Assembly (NCBI RefSeq): GCF_903944925.1
Contig: NZ_CAJATU010000131.1
Span: forward strand, 1 to 64,000
From: an uncultured Rhodopila sp.
GTDB lineage: Bacteria > Pseudomonadota > Alphaproteobacteria > Acetobacterales > Acetobacteraceae
Direction of reading: 5' to 3'
Length of the DNA: 64,000 bases
Shown here: piece by piece, positions 8,381-16,227 of the stretch
Position numbering within the stretch: the stretch's first letter is position 1
Layout of the letters: each line of letters opens with the position of its first letter
Translations under genes and position numbers: made by a program
Notes under the pieces: generated by a model
Database searches by the model: none
Told to the model about the DNA's origin: nothing
Seen by the model: only the letters and a program-made list of their open reading frames with translations

Positions 8381-9157
8381 CTAAACCCGCCCGGTCAGCC
8401 CCGCCACGGTGACCGCGATCCGGTCGCCGAACCGGCGCGGCAGCGCCACCTCGGGCCAGCGCCGCAAGTCCCGCCGCGCCAGCACCGCCGGCAGCGCCGC
8501 CGCCACCGCTTCCCGAGGCACCGCCCCGCGCGGCGCTTCCAGCAATGCCTGCCCCTCCCGGACCACATCAGCCAACGCGGCCCTGGATGCCGCGGCTCCG
8601 GGATCGTGGATGAACAGCTCCGGCGACAGCCGGTGCCGGGCCAGCAGGTCGTGCGGCAGCAGGCAGCGGCCTTGCGCCGCCAGCACCCCGCTCGCCCGCA
8701 GCAGGCCGGACACGCCATAGGCGGCACCGAACGGGCGCACGGCCTCCGGATCAGGTGCGCCCAGCGCCGCGGCAGCGGCCACCGCCAGGCCGCCCGCCCC
8801 GGCCAGCAGCCAGGCCCGCCAATCGGCGACAGTCGCGAAATCATCATACGCTTCCGCCTCGCGCGCCTCGATCAGCGGCAGCAGCAGGGCGCTGCGCAGC
8901 CTCCCGGCGGCAAGCGCCTGCGACAGGGGCGAGGCGACTTCGTGCCGGCGCTGCGCTCCCTCAACCACCTCGCGCCACCATTGCAGCCGGATCAGCGCCA
9001 GCGGCGGTTCGCTCGCCACCTCCCGCGCCCGCGCCAGTTCGTGGTTGAACGCATATAACACCAGCAGAGCATCCCGGCGTTCGGCCGGGGCGAACAGCGC
9101 CGTCAGAAAACGATCGGGGTCGTGGCGGCGAACCAGGGCGGTGATTGCATCGTTCAT
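8381..9157 (-). CDS. Squalene/phytoene synthase-fold protein, NDUFAF6-like
   Basis: Protein of 258 residues with the isoprenyl synthase fold. It begins MNDAITALVRRHDPDRF and has the ALFAPAERRDALLVLYAFNHELAR block and the LIRLQWWREVVEG strand typical of the family. However, the first Asp-rich motif of true squalene/phytoene synthases is replaced by ELARAREVASEP, and the second motif is not clear (YDDFATVADW). This matches the alphaproteobacterial/mitochondrial NDUFAF6 (C8orf38) group, needed for complex I assembly, better than a carotenoid or hopanoid synthase. No crt or hpn genes are nearby. The start at 9157 is chosen by family alignment; the frame stays open upstream. Confidence 0.78.
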   Translation of the reverse strand: MNDAITALVRRHDPDRFLTALFAPAERRDALLVLYAFNHELARAREVASEPPLALIRLQWWREVVEGAQRRHEVASPLSQALAAGRLRSALLLPLIEAREAEAYDDFATVADWRAWLLAGAGGLAVAAAAALGAPDPEAVRPFGAAYGVSGLLRASGVLAAQGRCLLPHDLLARHRLSPELFIHDPGAAASRAALADVVREGQALLEAPRGAVPREAVAAALPAVLARRDLRRWPEVALPRRFGDRIAVTVAGLTGRV

Positions 9158-9315
9158 GCCCCGGGTGGTCGCGCGGATCGCGCCGCCTGGCAATATCGGC
9201 CGCGAGCCTTCTCTCCGGCTTGGCAGGTGGGTTGACGGCGCGGCAGGTCGTCCATAGCTACGGAATGTTCCTGGCCGCAATGCGGCACATGACCCCACTC
9301 TCCTGGAGGATTTCA

Positions 9316-9909
9316 ATGGCTTTTGAACTGCCGACCCTGCCTTACTCGAAGGCCGCGCTTGGCGCGAAGAACATGTCGGAGGAAACCCTCGACCTGCATC
9401 ACGGCAAGCATCATCAGGCCTACGTTACCGCGCTGAACGGCTTCGTCGAGAAGGATCCCGCGCTGCAGGGCAAATCCCTGGAAGAGATCGTCACGTCGAC
9501 CGCCGCGGCCGGCGGCCCGGTGTTCAACAATGCGGGCCAGCATTGGAACCATATCATCTTCTGGCAGTCGCTCAGCCCGAAGGGCGGCGTCATACCGCCG
9601 AAGCTGGAAGCCAAAATCAATGAGGATCTCGGCAGCGTGACTGCGTTCAAGGACGCGTTCAAGGCGGCGGGGATCAGCCAGTTCGGCTCCGGCTGGGCGT
9701 GGCTGGTGCTGGGTCCGGACGGCAAGTTGAAGGTGACGAAGACCCCGAACGGCTCCAACCCGCTCGCCACCGGCGAAGGCAAGGTGCTGCTTGCCGCGGA
9801 TGTGTGGGAGCACAGCTACTACCTGGACTTCCGCAACCGGCGCCCGGATTACCTGCAGAACTTCCTGGATGTGCTGGCGAACTACGAATACGCCGAAGCG
9901 CAACTTTAG
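9316..9909 (+). CDS. sodB: Superoxide dismutase, iron type
   Basis: Converts superoxide to hydrogen peroxide and oxygen in the cytoplasm. The 197-residue protein carries all metal ligands: His in LHHGKHHQAY, His in AGQHWNHIIFWQ, and Asp and His in ADVWEHSYYLDF. The Gln in NNAGQHWNH is the outer-sphere residue position used by iron enzymes, so SodB is preferred to SodA. Start ATG 9316 has a strong ribosome binding site (GGAGGA) ten bases before it. The gene is monocistronic: divergent from the squalene-synthase-fold gene upstream and followed at 9924 by a perfect terminator hairpin. Confidence 0.97.
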   Translation: MAFELPTLPYSKAALGAKNMSEETLDLHHGKHHQAYVTALNGFVEKDPALQGKSLEEIVTSTAAAGGPVFNNAGQHWNHIIFWQSLSPKGGVIPPKLEAKINEDLGSVTAFKDAFKAAGISQFGSGWAWLVLGPDGKLKVTKTPNGSNPLATGEGKVLLAADVWEHSYYLDFRNRRPDYLQNFLDVLANYEYAEAQL

Positions 9910-9923
9910 TCGCGCGGACGATC

Positions 9924-9949
9924 CCGGACGCGGCGCTCGCCGCGTCCGG
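9924..9949 (+). terminator. Intrinsic terminator of sodB
   Basis: CCGGACGCGG and CCGCGTCCGG form a perfect 10-bp GC-rich stem with a six-base loop, followed by TTGCTTC. It sits 15 bases after the sodB stop. Confidence 0.8.
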
Positions 9950-9954
9950 TTGCT

Positions 9955-10140
9955 TCAGTGCGCTGTAAGCCGGGGCGCCAGCGCCAGCATAAGGAGTAAC
10001 GTGGCCAAGGTCGTCAGCGCTGAGGCCGCCATCGCCCGGTTGGCGCCGACGGCATCCCCCAACAGGCCGTACAGCACGGGAGCGACGGCTCCCGACCCGA
10101 TCGTGCCCGTGTAGAATCCCGCCATGCGCTGGCTGACGCC
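9955..10140 (-). pseudogene. MFS transporter remnant (C-terminal piece)
   Basis: The last 61 codons of a major facilitator transporter, reading GVSQRMAGFYTGTIGSGAVA and then PVLYGLLGDAVG, with a final hydrophobic helix (ALTTLATLLLMLALAP) and a stop at 9955. Two transmembrane helices remain. The open frame extends upstream to 10470, but those residues are translated from the antisense of the LysR remnant and are not MFS-like. The gene therefore lost its promoter and about 85 percent of its length. It is a leftover, not a functional gene. Confidence 0.72.
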
Positions 10141-10150
10141 GCGCCCTTCG

Positions 10151-10440
10151 GCGTTCCATCCGGCGCATCCGGCAACCGAGGTGCGGCTGACCACCTCGCA
10201 CGAGCCCTTGCCGAACCGTATGACGTCGCCATCCGCGGCGGCCCCGATCAGGTGACGGGCCATTTCGCGAAACCCTTCCTGACCGAGGCCCGGCTTCCGA
10301 TGTGCAGCCCGGCGCTGCCGGCGCGCAGCTACTGCGCCTATATCCCTGAACGCCACGCCGGCAATCCGGCCGTGTCGGCGTTCTGCGTTTGGCTGCACCA
10401 GGCCGCGGCGGATCAGCCGGCATCCGGGCGCAGAGGATAG
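10151..10440 (+). pseudogene. LysR-family regulator remnant (C-terminal half, frameshifted)
   Basis: Remains of the effector-binding domain of a GcvA-like LysR regulator. From 10151 the sequence reads AFHPAHPATEVRLTTSHEPL. Around 10215 the frame shifts, and from 10219 it continues YDVAIRGGPDQVTGHFAKPF and TEARLPMCSPALPAR, ending near HAGNPAVSAFCVWLHQAAAD before the stop at 10440. The middle of the domain is also shortened (ALPARSYCAYIPERHAG). No helix-turn-helix part exists. It abuts the MFS remnant in divergent orientation, so one deletion probably removed both promoters and both 5' halves of an original divergent regulator-transporter pair. Confidence 0.72.
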
Positions 10441-10616
10441 TGCGACTGGCATTTCGTCCTCCGCAGTCACATGCTACAACTTGAGGTGAGTCTCTAACGA
10501 CGTTATCAAATTGATATAACACTCGGCATTACTGACTAAGCAATAGCGCCGGCCTGCGCACTTGAATGAGAACGTCAACGTTCTCGGCTTTTATCCGGAT
10601 CCGGGGGTGACATCGC

Positions 10617-12611
10617 ATGTTCGACAAATCGGCAAGTTGGCTGCTCGATCCGGCCGGGCTCACGCCGCACGGCTTCTGCCTGCTGTGGCAACCCGGGCTG
10701 ATCTGGACCTACGCGGTGTCCGACGCCGGCATCGCCCTGGCCTACTTCACCATCCCCGCCGCCCTTGCCGTCTTCGCCCGCCGCCGCAGCGACCTGGCAT
10801 TCCGCCCGATGGTCTGGCTGTTCGCCGGTTTCATCCTGCTCTGCGGGACGACGCATCTGCTCGACGTGGTCACGCTTTGGGTGCCCGCCTACGGCGCCGA
10901 AGCCGTCGTCAAGGCGGCGACGGCCATCGTCTCGATCGTTACTGCGATAGCATTATGGCAACTTCTGCCGCGAGCGCTGGCGCTGCCCTCGCCCGCGCAA
11001 CTGCGGGAGGCGAATGAGGCGCTGCGTGAAAGCGAAGCCCGCCACCGCGCGAGCTTCATCCATTCTCCGGTGCCGATGCATACGCTCGACGGCAACGGCG
11101 TCATCACGGGCGTATCCGAAAGCTGGCTGGCGCTGCTCGGCTACGCCGAGGCCGACGCGATCGGGCGGCCTCTGACCGATTTCAAGCCGCCCGGCTCGGA
11201 CGGGCGTGCCGCGGACGACCTGAAACGGCTGATGACGGATGGCCAGATCCTCGACCTGGAACGGCAGTTCCAGCGCCGCGACGGCGGCATCGTCAGCGTC
11301 CTGATGTCGGCGCGGCTGGAACACCGCAAGCAGACCGATTGGATCGTCTGCGTGCTGATCGACGTCACCGAGCGCCGCCGGGCCGAGCGCGCGCTGCGGG
11401 CCAGCGAGGAACGCCTGCACCAGTCGCAGAAGATGGAGACCGTCGGACGGCTGACGGGCGGCGTCGCGCATGACTTCAACAACATGCTCCAGGTCGTCAG
11501 CGGCTGCCTGGACCTGATGGAACGGCGCATCGCCCAGGGCCGCCCGCGGGAGGTCGATCGCTACCTGGCCTCGGCGCGGACGGCGCTGAACAGCGGAGCC
11601 GGCCTGACCAGCCGGATGCTGGCCTTCGCTCGCCGCCAGGCCCTGCAGCCGATGCCGATAGAGCCGGACGCGCTGTTGCACGGCATGGAAAACCTGATCC
11701 GCCGCGGCATCGGGCCGGAGGTGAAGCTGGAGTTGCGCACCGGCGGCGGTGACGGGCTGGCGCTATGCGATGCCAACCAGTTGGAAAGCGCGCTGCTGAA
11801 CCTGACCTTGAACGCCCGCGACGCCATGCCGGAGGGCGGCCGCCTGACCATCGCCACCCGTGAGCGGACCCTGACGCTGGCCGATATCCCGGACGACGAT
11901 GACGTGGCGCCCGGCGCCTATGTCGAGATTGCGGTCACCGACACCGGCTGCGGCATGACTCCCGACGTCATGGCCCGTGCCTTCGAACCTTTCTTCACCA
12001 CGCGGCCGATCGGCAGCGGGACGGGGTTGGGGTTGGGGTTGTCCCAGGTTTACGGCTTCGTGCGGCAATCGGGCGGGTTCGTGCGGCTGGAAAGCGAACC
12101 CGGCGCGGGAACGACTGTCCGCCTGTTTTTGCCGCGCAGTGAGGTCCAGCGGGCGGCCGCGAAGCAGCCCCGCCCGACCGCCGGACCCGCGAAGCCCGCG
12201 GCGGAACGCGCACCCGAGGCAGCCGGGCGAACGGTCCTGGTGGTCGACGATGAGGACCGCGTGCGTGTCATGATCGCCGAGGCGCTGCGGGATATCGGTT
12301 GTTGCGTGCAAGAAGCGGAGGACGGGCTTGCCGGACTGCAGCTCGCCAGGGGACTTGAAAAATTGGACCTGCTGGTCACCGACATCGGTTTGCCCGGGCT
12401 GAACGGGCGCAAGCTGGCGCAGGAAGCGCGCCGGGCCAAGCCGAACCTGCCGATACTGCTGATAACAGGTTACGCCGGCACGGCCCTGGAGGAGATGGAA
12501 CTCGCGCCCGGCATGGAGATCATGCACAAGCCGTTTGCGCTGCATGACCTCACCGCCCGCATACGCGTCATGATGGACGTTTCGGCCCGGTCGGCGATGC
12601 CGCTGCGGTGA
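10617..12611 (+). CDS. Hybrid sensor histidine kinase with ethylene-receptor-like membrane domain
   Basis: Protein of 664 residues. Residues 30-120 are three membrane helices of the ethylene-binding type: D36, Y43, P47, I73, C76 and H80 sit at exactly the spacing of D25, Y32, P36, I62, C65 and H69 of plant ETR1 (SDAGIALAYFTIP and FILLCGTTHL). Then come a short coiled helix, a PAS domain (about 140-255), a HisKA helix with GGVAHDFNNML carrying the phospho-His, a HATPase_c domain (NARDAMPEGG, DTGCGM, GTGLGLGLS) and a receiver domain (VVDDEDRVR, phospho-Asp in VTDIGLPGLNG, Lys in MHKPF). The start MFDKSASW at ATG 10617 fits the receptor N-terminus. There is no adjacent response regulator; output may go through an unlinked partner. 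It is convergent with the MHS transporter. Confidence 0.9.
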   Translation: MFDKSASWLLDPAGLTPHGFCLLWQPGLIWTYAVSDAGIALAYFTIPAALAVFARRRSDLAFRPMVWLFAGFILLCGTTHLLDVVTLWVPAYGAEAVVKAATAIVSIVTAIALWQLLPRALALPSPAQLREANEALRESEARHRASFIHSPVPMHTLDGNGVITGVSESWLALLGYAEADAIGRPLTDFKPPGSDGRAADDLKRLMTDGQILDLERQFQRRDGGIVSVLMSARLEHRKQTDWIVCVLIDVTERRRAERALRASEERLHQSQKMETVGRLTGGVAHDFNNMLQVVSGCLDLMERRIAQGRPREVDRYLASARTALNSGAGLTSRMLAFARRQALQPMPIEPDALLHGMENLIRRGIGPEVKLELRTGGGDGLALCDANQLESALLNLTLNARDAMPEGGRLTIATRERTLTLADIPDDDDVAPGAYVEIAVTDTGCGMTPDVMARAFEPFFTTRPIGSGTGLGLGLSQVYGFVRQSGGFVRLESEPGAGTTVRLFLPRSEVQRAAAKQPRPTAGPAKPAAERAPEAAGRTVLVVDDEDRVRVMIAEALRDIGCCVQEAEDGLAGLQLARGLEKLDLLVTDIGLPGLNGRKLAQEARRAKPNLPILLITGYAGTALEEMELAPGMEIMHKPFALHDLTARIRVMMDVSARSAMPLR

Positions 12612-12615
12612 TGCG

Positions 12616-14349
12616 TCAGTAATCCGCCGCGTTCGGGTCGAAGTCGACCGGCGTGTCCTCCGGATGGTATTCGAGATCGCCCTCGAAGATATCGCGATCT
12701 TTGGTCTCCGGCAGGAACAGCAGCCCGACGATGGCGGTTCCGGCGGCGATCACGACCGGATACCACAGCCCGAAATAGATGCTGCCGTTCTGCGCGTTCA
12801 TGGCAAACACCGTTGCCGGAAGCAGGCCGCCGAACCAGCCATTGCCGACATGATATGGCAGCGACATGGATGTATAGCGGATCCGGGTCGGGAACAGCTC
12901 GACCAGCGCGGCGGCGATCGGGCCGTATACCATCGTCACCAGCACAACCAGATAGGCCAGGATGACGACCAGGGTCAGCGGCTGCGGCCGGAAGATGTCC
13001 CACGGATGCGCCAGCCTCACCACCGACGCATTCACCGCCTCGGGATAGCCGGCGGCGGTCAGCGCGGCGCCGAGCGTGCTGATAAAGCCGAATGCCGCCG
13101 GATCGATCGTCTTGTCGCCGATACGGATGGATGCGGGCGTGCCCGGCGGCGCGTCCTCCTGCGCATACAGCACGGACGCCCTGGCCAGCGCGGCCTTCGC
13201 GGTATCGCAGTTCCGGTTGAAGCGGGACAGGCCGGTCGGATTGAACTGGAAGGAGCAGTCGGCCGGATCCGCCACCACCACGACCCGCACCGTCTGTTGC
13301 GCAGCAGCAAGCGCCGGGTTGGCCGTTTCTGCCATGTACTGAAAAACCGGAAAATACGTCAGTGCCGCCAGCATGCAGCCGCCCAAAATGATCGGCTTGC
13401 GCCCGATTTTGTCCGACAGCCACCCGAACAATATGAAACCGCCGGTGCCGAGCGCCAGCCCCCAGGCGACCAGAAGGTTACCGGTGAAAGCATCGACCTT
13501 CAGCACGGAGGTCAGGAAGAACAGCGCGTAGAACTGTCCGCAATACCAGACCACCGCCTGCCCGGCGACCAGCCCGAACAGCGCCAAAATCGCCCATTTC
13601 GCGTGCGCCCACTGGAAGAACGCCTCATGCAGCGGCGATTTGGAGCGCGCGTTCTCAGCCACCATGCGCAGGAAAGCCGGACTTTCGCTGAGCCGCATGC
13701 GAATCCATACCGAGACCGCGAGCAAGATGATCGAAACCAGGAACGGGATCCGCCATCCCCACGCGCGGAAGTCCCCGGCGCTCATGAGCGATTGCGTTGT
13801 AAGAATGATCAGCAGCGACAAGAACAGGCCGAGTGTCGCGGTGGTCTGGATCCAGCTTGTGTAGAATCCGCGCCGACCGCGCGGCGCATGTTCGGCGACG
13901 TAGGTGGCGGCTCCGCCGTATTCGCCGCCGATGGCCAGGCCTTGCAGGATGCGCAGGATGATCAGGATGACGGCGGCGGAGAAGCCGATGGTATCGGATG
14001 TCGGCACCAGGCCGACGAGGAAGGTGGCCGAACCCATGAGCAGGATGGTGATCAGGAAGGTGTATTTGCGGCCGACGCGGTCGCCCATCCGGCCGAACAC
14101 CAGGGCGCCGAACGGGCGCACGATGAAGCCGGCGGCAAACGCCAGCAGGGCGAAGATGTTGCGCGTGACCTCATCGAACTGGCCGAAGAAATTCCCGGCG
14201 ATGACGACCGCGAGGGAGCCGTAGAGGTAGAAGTCGTACCACTCGAAAATAGTGCCCAGGGAGGAGGCCAGGATGACCTTCTTCTCCTCCGGGGTCATCG
14301 GTTTCGCCGATGGTGCTGCCGCCCCCGTCTGCGTCGCGCTTACGCCCAT
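12616..14349 (-). CDS. MFS transporter, metabolite:H+ symporter (MHS) family
   Basis: Inner-membrane proton symporter of about 577 residues. MHS signatures are seen: FEWYDFYLYGSLA in helix 1, RPFGALVFGRMGDRVGRKY after helix 2 and LQGLAIGGEYGGA in helix 4. It is longer than typical MHS proteins (about 430-450) because a hydrophilic stretch of roughly 110 residues is inserted near residues 350-460 (from VVVVADPADCSF to VRLAHPWDIF), with two Cys (ADCSF and NRNCDT) that could pair outside the membrane. Longer MHS proteins with such a loop are, to my knowledge, a recognised subgroup. Substrate unknown (organic acid or osmolyte). ATG 14349 follows GGAAGG at a good distance; an upstream in-frame start at 14397 is possible. 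Confidence 0.88.
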   Translation of the reverse strand: MGVSATQTGAAAPSAKPMTPEEKKVILASSLGTIFEWYDFYLYGSLAVVIAGNFFGQFDEVTRNIFALLAFAAGFIVRPFGALVFGRMGDRVGRKYTFLITILLMGSATFLVGLVPTSDTIGFSAAVILIILRILQGLAIGGEYGGAATYVAEHAPRGRRGFYTSWIQTTATLGLFLSLLIILTTQSLMSAGDFRAWGWRIPFLVSIILLAVSVWIRMRLSESPAFLRMVAENARSKSPLHEAFFQWAHAKWAILALFGLVAGQAVVWYCGQFYALFFLTSVLKVDAFTGNLLVAWGLALGTGGFILFGWLSDKIGRKPIILGGCMLAALTYFPVFQYMAETANPALAAAQQTVRVVVVADPADCSFQFNPTGLSRFNRNCDTAKAALARASVLYAQEDAPPGTPASIRIGDKTIDPAAFGFISTLGAALTAAGYPEAVNASVVRLAHPWDIFRPQPLTLVVILAYLVVLVTMVYGPIAAALVELFPTRIRYTSMSLPYHVGNGWFGGLLPATVFAMNAQNGSIYFGLWYPVVIAAGTAIVGLLFLPETKDRDIFEGDLEYHPEDTPVDFDPNAADY

Positions 14350-14491
14350 CCCATTCAGCCTTCCGAGAACGTTTCCTGACAAGTTCACGGCTGCCATTCT
14401 GCGGGCAGGTCATGACCTGAAAAGCGCCATAGCGTATATTCAAATCCGCCGACAGTGCGAAAATCCCGCGGGCGGCCGGCGCCTCTCGCCC

Positions 14492-15187
14492 CTACCACTC
14501 CTCCAGCAGGGCCCGGGTCTCCTGCACGGCCACGTTCCAGAGTTCCAGCATCTCCGAATCATCCCGCTGATAACGGCCGCCCGCGCTGCCATCCTCCAGC
14601 AGCAGACGGACCTCGAACGGTGGCAAGGTATGCAGCCGATCGGCGTCGACTTCCGCTTTCTCGCCGTCTTGCGGCGGCCGATGGGGCAGGCGGGTCCAGG
14701 GATAATTGTCCACCCAGGATGCGTGGCTGCCGTTGGGGTCGATCCGCCGCGCCGCCGCCGCGGTCAAAGGAGCGCGCTGCCAGGCGTGGAAACGCACCCG
14801 CGCATCGGGCTGATCCATCATCCACTCCCGGGCGATTGCCGCGGCCGGCTGGTTGCCGCCGTCGCCGCTGACGATCAGGATGCGCCGGAAGCCGCCGCCC
14901 TTCAGGCTGTCGAGGACATCGCGGATCAAGGCGGCATAGGTGGCCACGCGCAGGCTCACGGTGCCCGGAAATCCGCTGAATGAGGGGGATAGCCCGAACG
15001 GAACGACCGGAAAGACCGGAATGCTCAACGGTTCGGCGGCCTCGACGGCGAGTCGTTCGGCCAGGATTGCGCCGGTGGCAAGCGACAGGCCCGCATGCTG
15101 CTCGGTGGCCCCCAACGGCAGGACGCACCGGTCGTCGTGGCGGACCCAGTCTTCCACCATCCGCCAGTCCATATCGGCTATGCGCAT
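14492..15187 (-). CDS. Creatininase-family protein with altered metal site
   Basis: Protein of 231 residues of the creatininase fold, which usually binds two divalent metals and hydrolyses cyclic amides. The first strand LPLGATEQHAGLSLATGAIL keeps E29 and H31, but the ligand Asp of the usual ATDAIL/GTDTLI motif is G39. NGHGGN reads SGDGGN, so the ligand His is Asp. The later HAGExET region reads NGSHASW. At least two metal ligands are therefore missing, and the protein may bind one metal, use different chemistry, or be inactive. It stands alone between the MHS transporter gene and a small membrane protein gene on the same strand. Confidence 0.8.
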   Translation of the reverse strand: MRIADMDWRMVEDWVRHDDRCVLPLGATEQHAGLSLATGAILAERLAVEAAEPLSIPVFPVVPFGLSPSFSGFPGTVSLRVATYAALIRDVLDSLKGGGFRRILIVSGDGGNQPAAAIAREWMMDQPDARVRFHAWQRAPLTAAAARRIDPNGSHASWVDNYPWTRLPHRPPQDGEKAEVDADRLHTLPPFEVRLLLEDGSAGGRYQRDDSEMLELWNVAVQETRALLEEW

Positions 15188-15243
15188 CTTACCTCCGCTC
15201 GCAATCCATCACTGCGGCGGAGTGCACCCGGCGAAGGCGGTCG

Positions 15244-15453
15244 TCAATGCGCGCCGGCGACAAGCGAGTCGCAGGTGCGGCCGCCGGCAAGCAGGCAGTC
15301 CTCGACCGCAGCGGAGGCGCGTAGCTGCTGGACCAGGAACAGCCCTATGACCAGAAGCAGAAGCGTGACGGCAATGCCGACAAGACCTGCGGTCTGGCGC
15401 GCGGCGACCTTGTCGGGCACGGACTCCTCAAGCAGGGGACGATGTATGTACAA
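15244..15453 (-). CDS. Small single-pass membrane protein, TTG start
   Basis: Protein of 69 residues: a hydrophilic N-terminus (YIHRPLLEESVPDKVAARQT), one membrane helix (AGLVGIAVTLLLLVIGLFLV) and a short C-terminal part with two Cys (VEDCLLAGGRTCDSLVAG) that would lie outside the membrane and could form a disulfide. No ATG is available at a sensible place; TTG at 15453 is preceded five bases upstream by a perfect AGGAGG, which decides the start. It is divergent from the glycosylase gene at 15502. I do not recognise the family. Confidence 0.6.
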   Translation of the reverse strand: MYIHRPLLEESVPDKVAARQTAGLVGIAVTLLLLVIGLFLVQQLRASAAVEDCLLAGGRTCDSLVAGAH

Positions 15454-15501
15454 ACGACCCTCCTGGTGCAGCGCGGCATAGGTAGCGCATAAAGGAATTG
15501 G

Positions 15502-16215
15502 ATGGAAGCGATACAAGTGAAGGTTGCGGCTGCAATCCGCGAGGCGAGCGAGGTCCCGCTTCAGGCCCGTAAACGCATGTCCTCCGGCGCCGCGGTCCGG
15601 CACCTCAGCGGCGACGAACGCTTCGCCGCGCTGATCCGCCGCGTCGGTCCACCGCTGTTGCAGATCCAGCGCCAGCGCAGCCCGTATGAGGCGCTGATGC
15701 GGGCCATCGCGCACCAGCAACTGCATGGCCGAGCCGCGGAGGCGATCCTGGGCCGCTTCTCGGCATTGTTCCCCGGCGATGCGTTTCCCGATCCGGCTGC
15801 TGTCCTGGCGACCGCCGATACGGCGCTGCGCGCCTGCGGGTTTTCCGGCGGCAAGATCGCGGCGCTGCGCGATATCTGCGCCAAGGCGTTGGACGGCACG
15901 GTGCCGACACGGCGGGAATCGCATCGCCTGACCGACGACGCCCTGATTGAGCGGCTGACCGGAATCCGCGGGGTTGGCCGCTGGACGGTGGAGATGCTGC
16001 TGATCTTCACCCTCGGGCGGCCGGACGTGCTGCCGGTGGACGATTTCGGAGTGCGCGAGGGCTATCGCGTGCTGCACGCCCTCGACATTCAGCCGAAGCC
16101 GAAAGCGCTGGCGGAGATCGGCCTGGCGTGGTCGCCGTACCGCTCGATCGCGACCTGGTACCTGTATCGCGCGGCCGAGGAAGCCCGCAAGCAAGGCCCG
16201 GTCAGTCGCGCCTGA
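15502..16215 (+). CDS. DNA-3-methyladenine glycosylase II (AlkA-like, HhH-GPD)
   Basis: Base-excision repair enzyme removing alkylated bases from DNA. The 237-residue protein has the HhH-GPD domain: SPYEALMRAIAHQQLHGRAAEAILGRF, split over two helices, the hairpin LTGIRGVGRWTVEMLL and the catalytic Asp in LPVDDFGVREGY. The C-terminus LAWSPYRSIATWYLYRA is typical of the AlkA/MAG group. There is no iron-sulfur cluster motif, so it is not Nth or MutY. The ATG at 15502 gives some 35 residues before the homologous part; MSSGAAVRHL at 15577 is an alternative start. No Ada regulator is nearby. Confidence 0.9.
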   Translation: MEAIQVKVAAAIREASEVPLQARKRMSSGAAVRHLSGDERFAALIRRVGPPLLQIQRQRSPYEALMRAIAHQQLHGRAAEAILGRFSALFPGDAFPDPAAVLATADTALRACGFSGGKIAALRDICAKALDGTVPTRRESHRLTDDALIERLTGIRGVGRWTVEMLLIFTLGRPDVLPVDDFGVREGYRVLHALDIQPKPKALAEIGLAWSPYRSIATWYLYRAAEEARKQGPVSRA

Positions 16216-16227
16216 GTTGGCTGCCGC

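Noticed and set aside
12664-14379. 571-codon plus-strand frame opposite the MHS transporter
   Set aside because: Antisense of a membrane protein; composition (Asp, Gln, Arg, His) is that of reversed hydrophobic codons.
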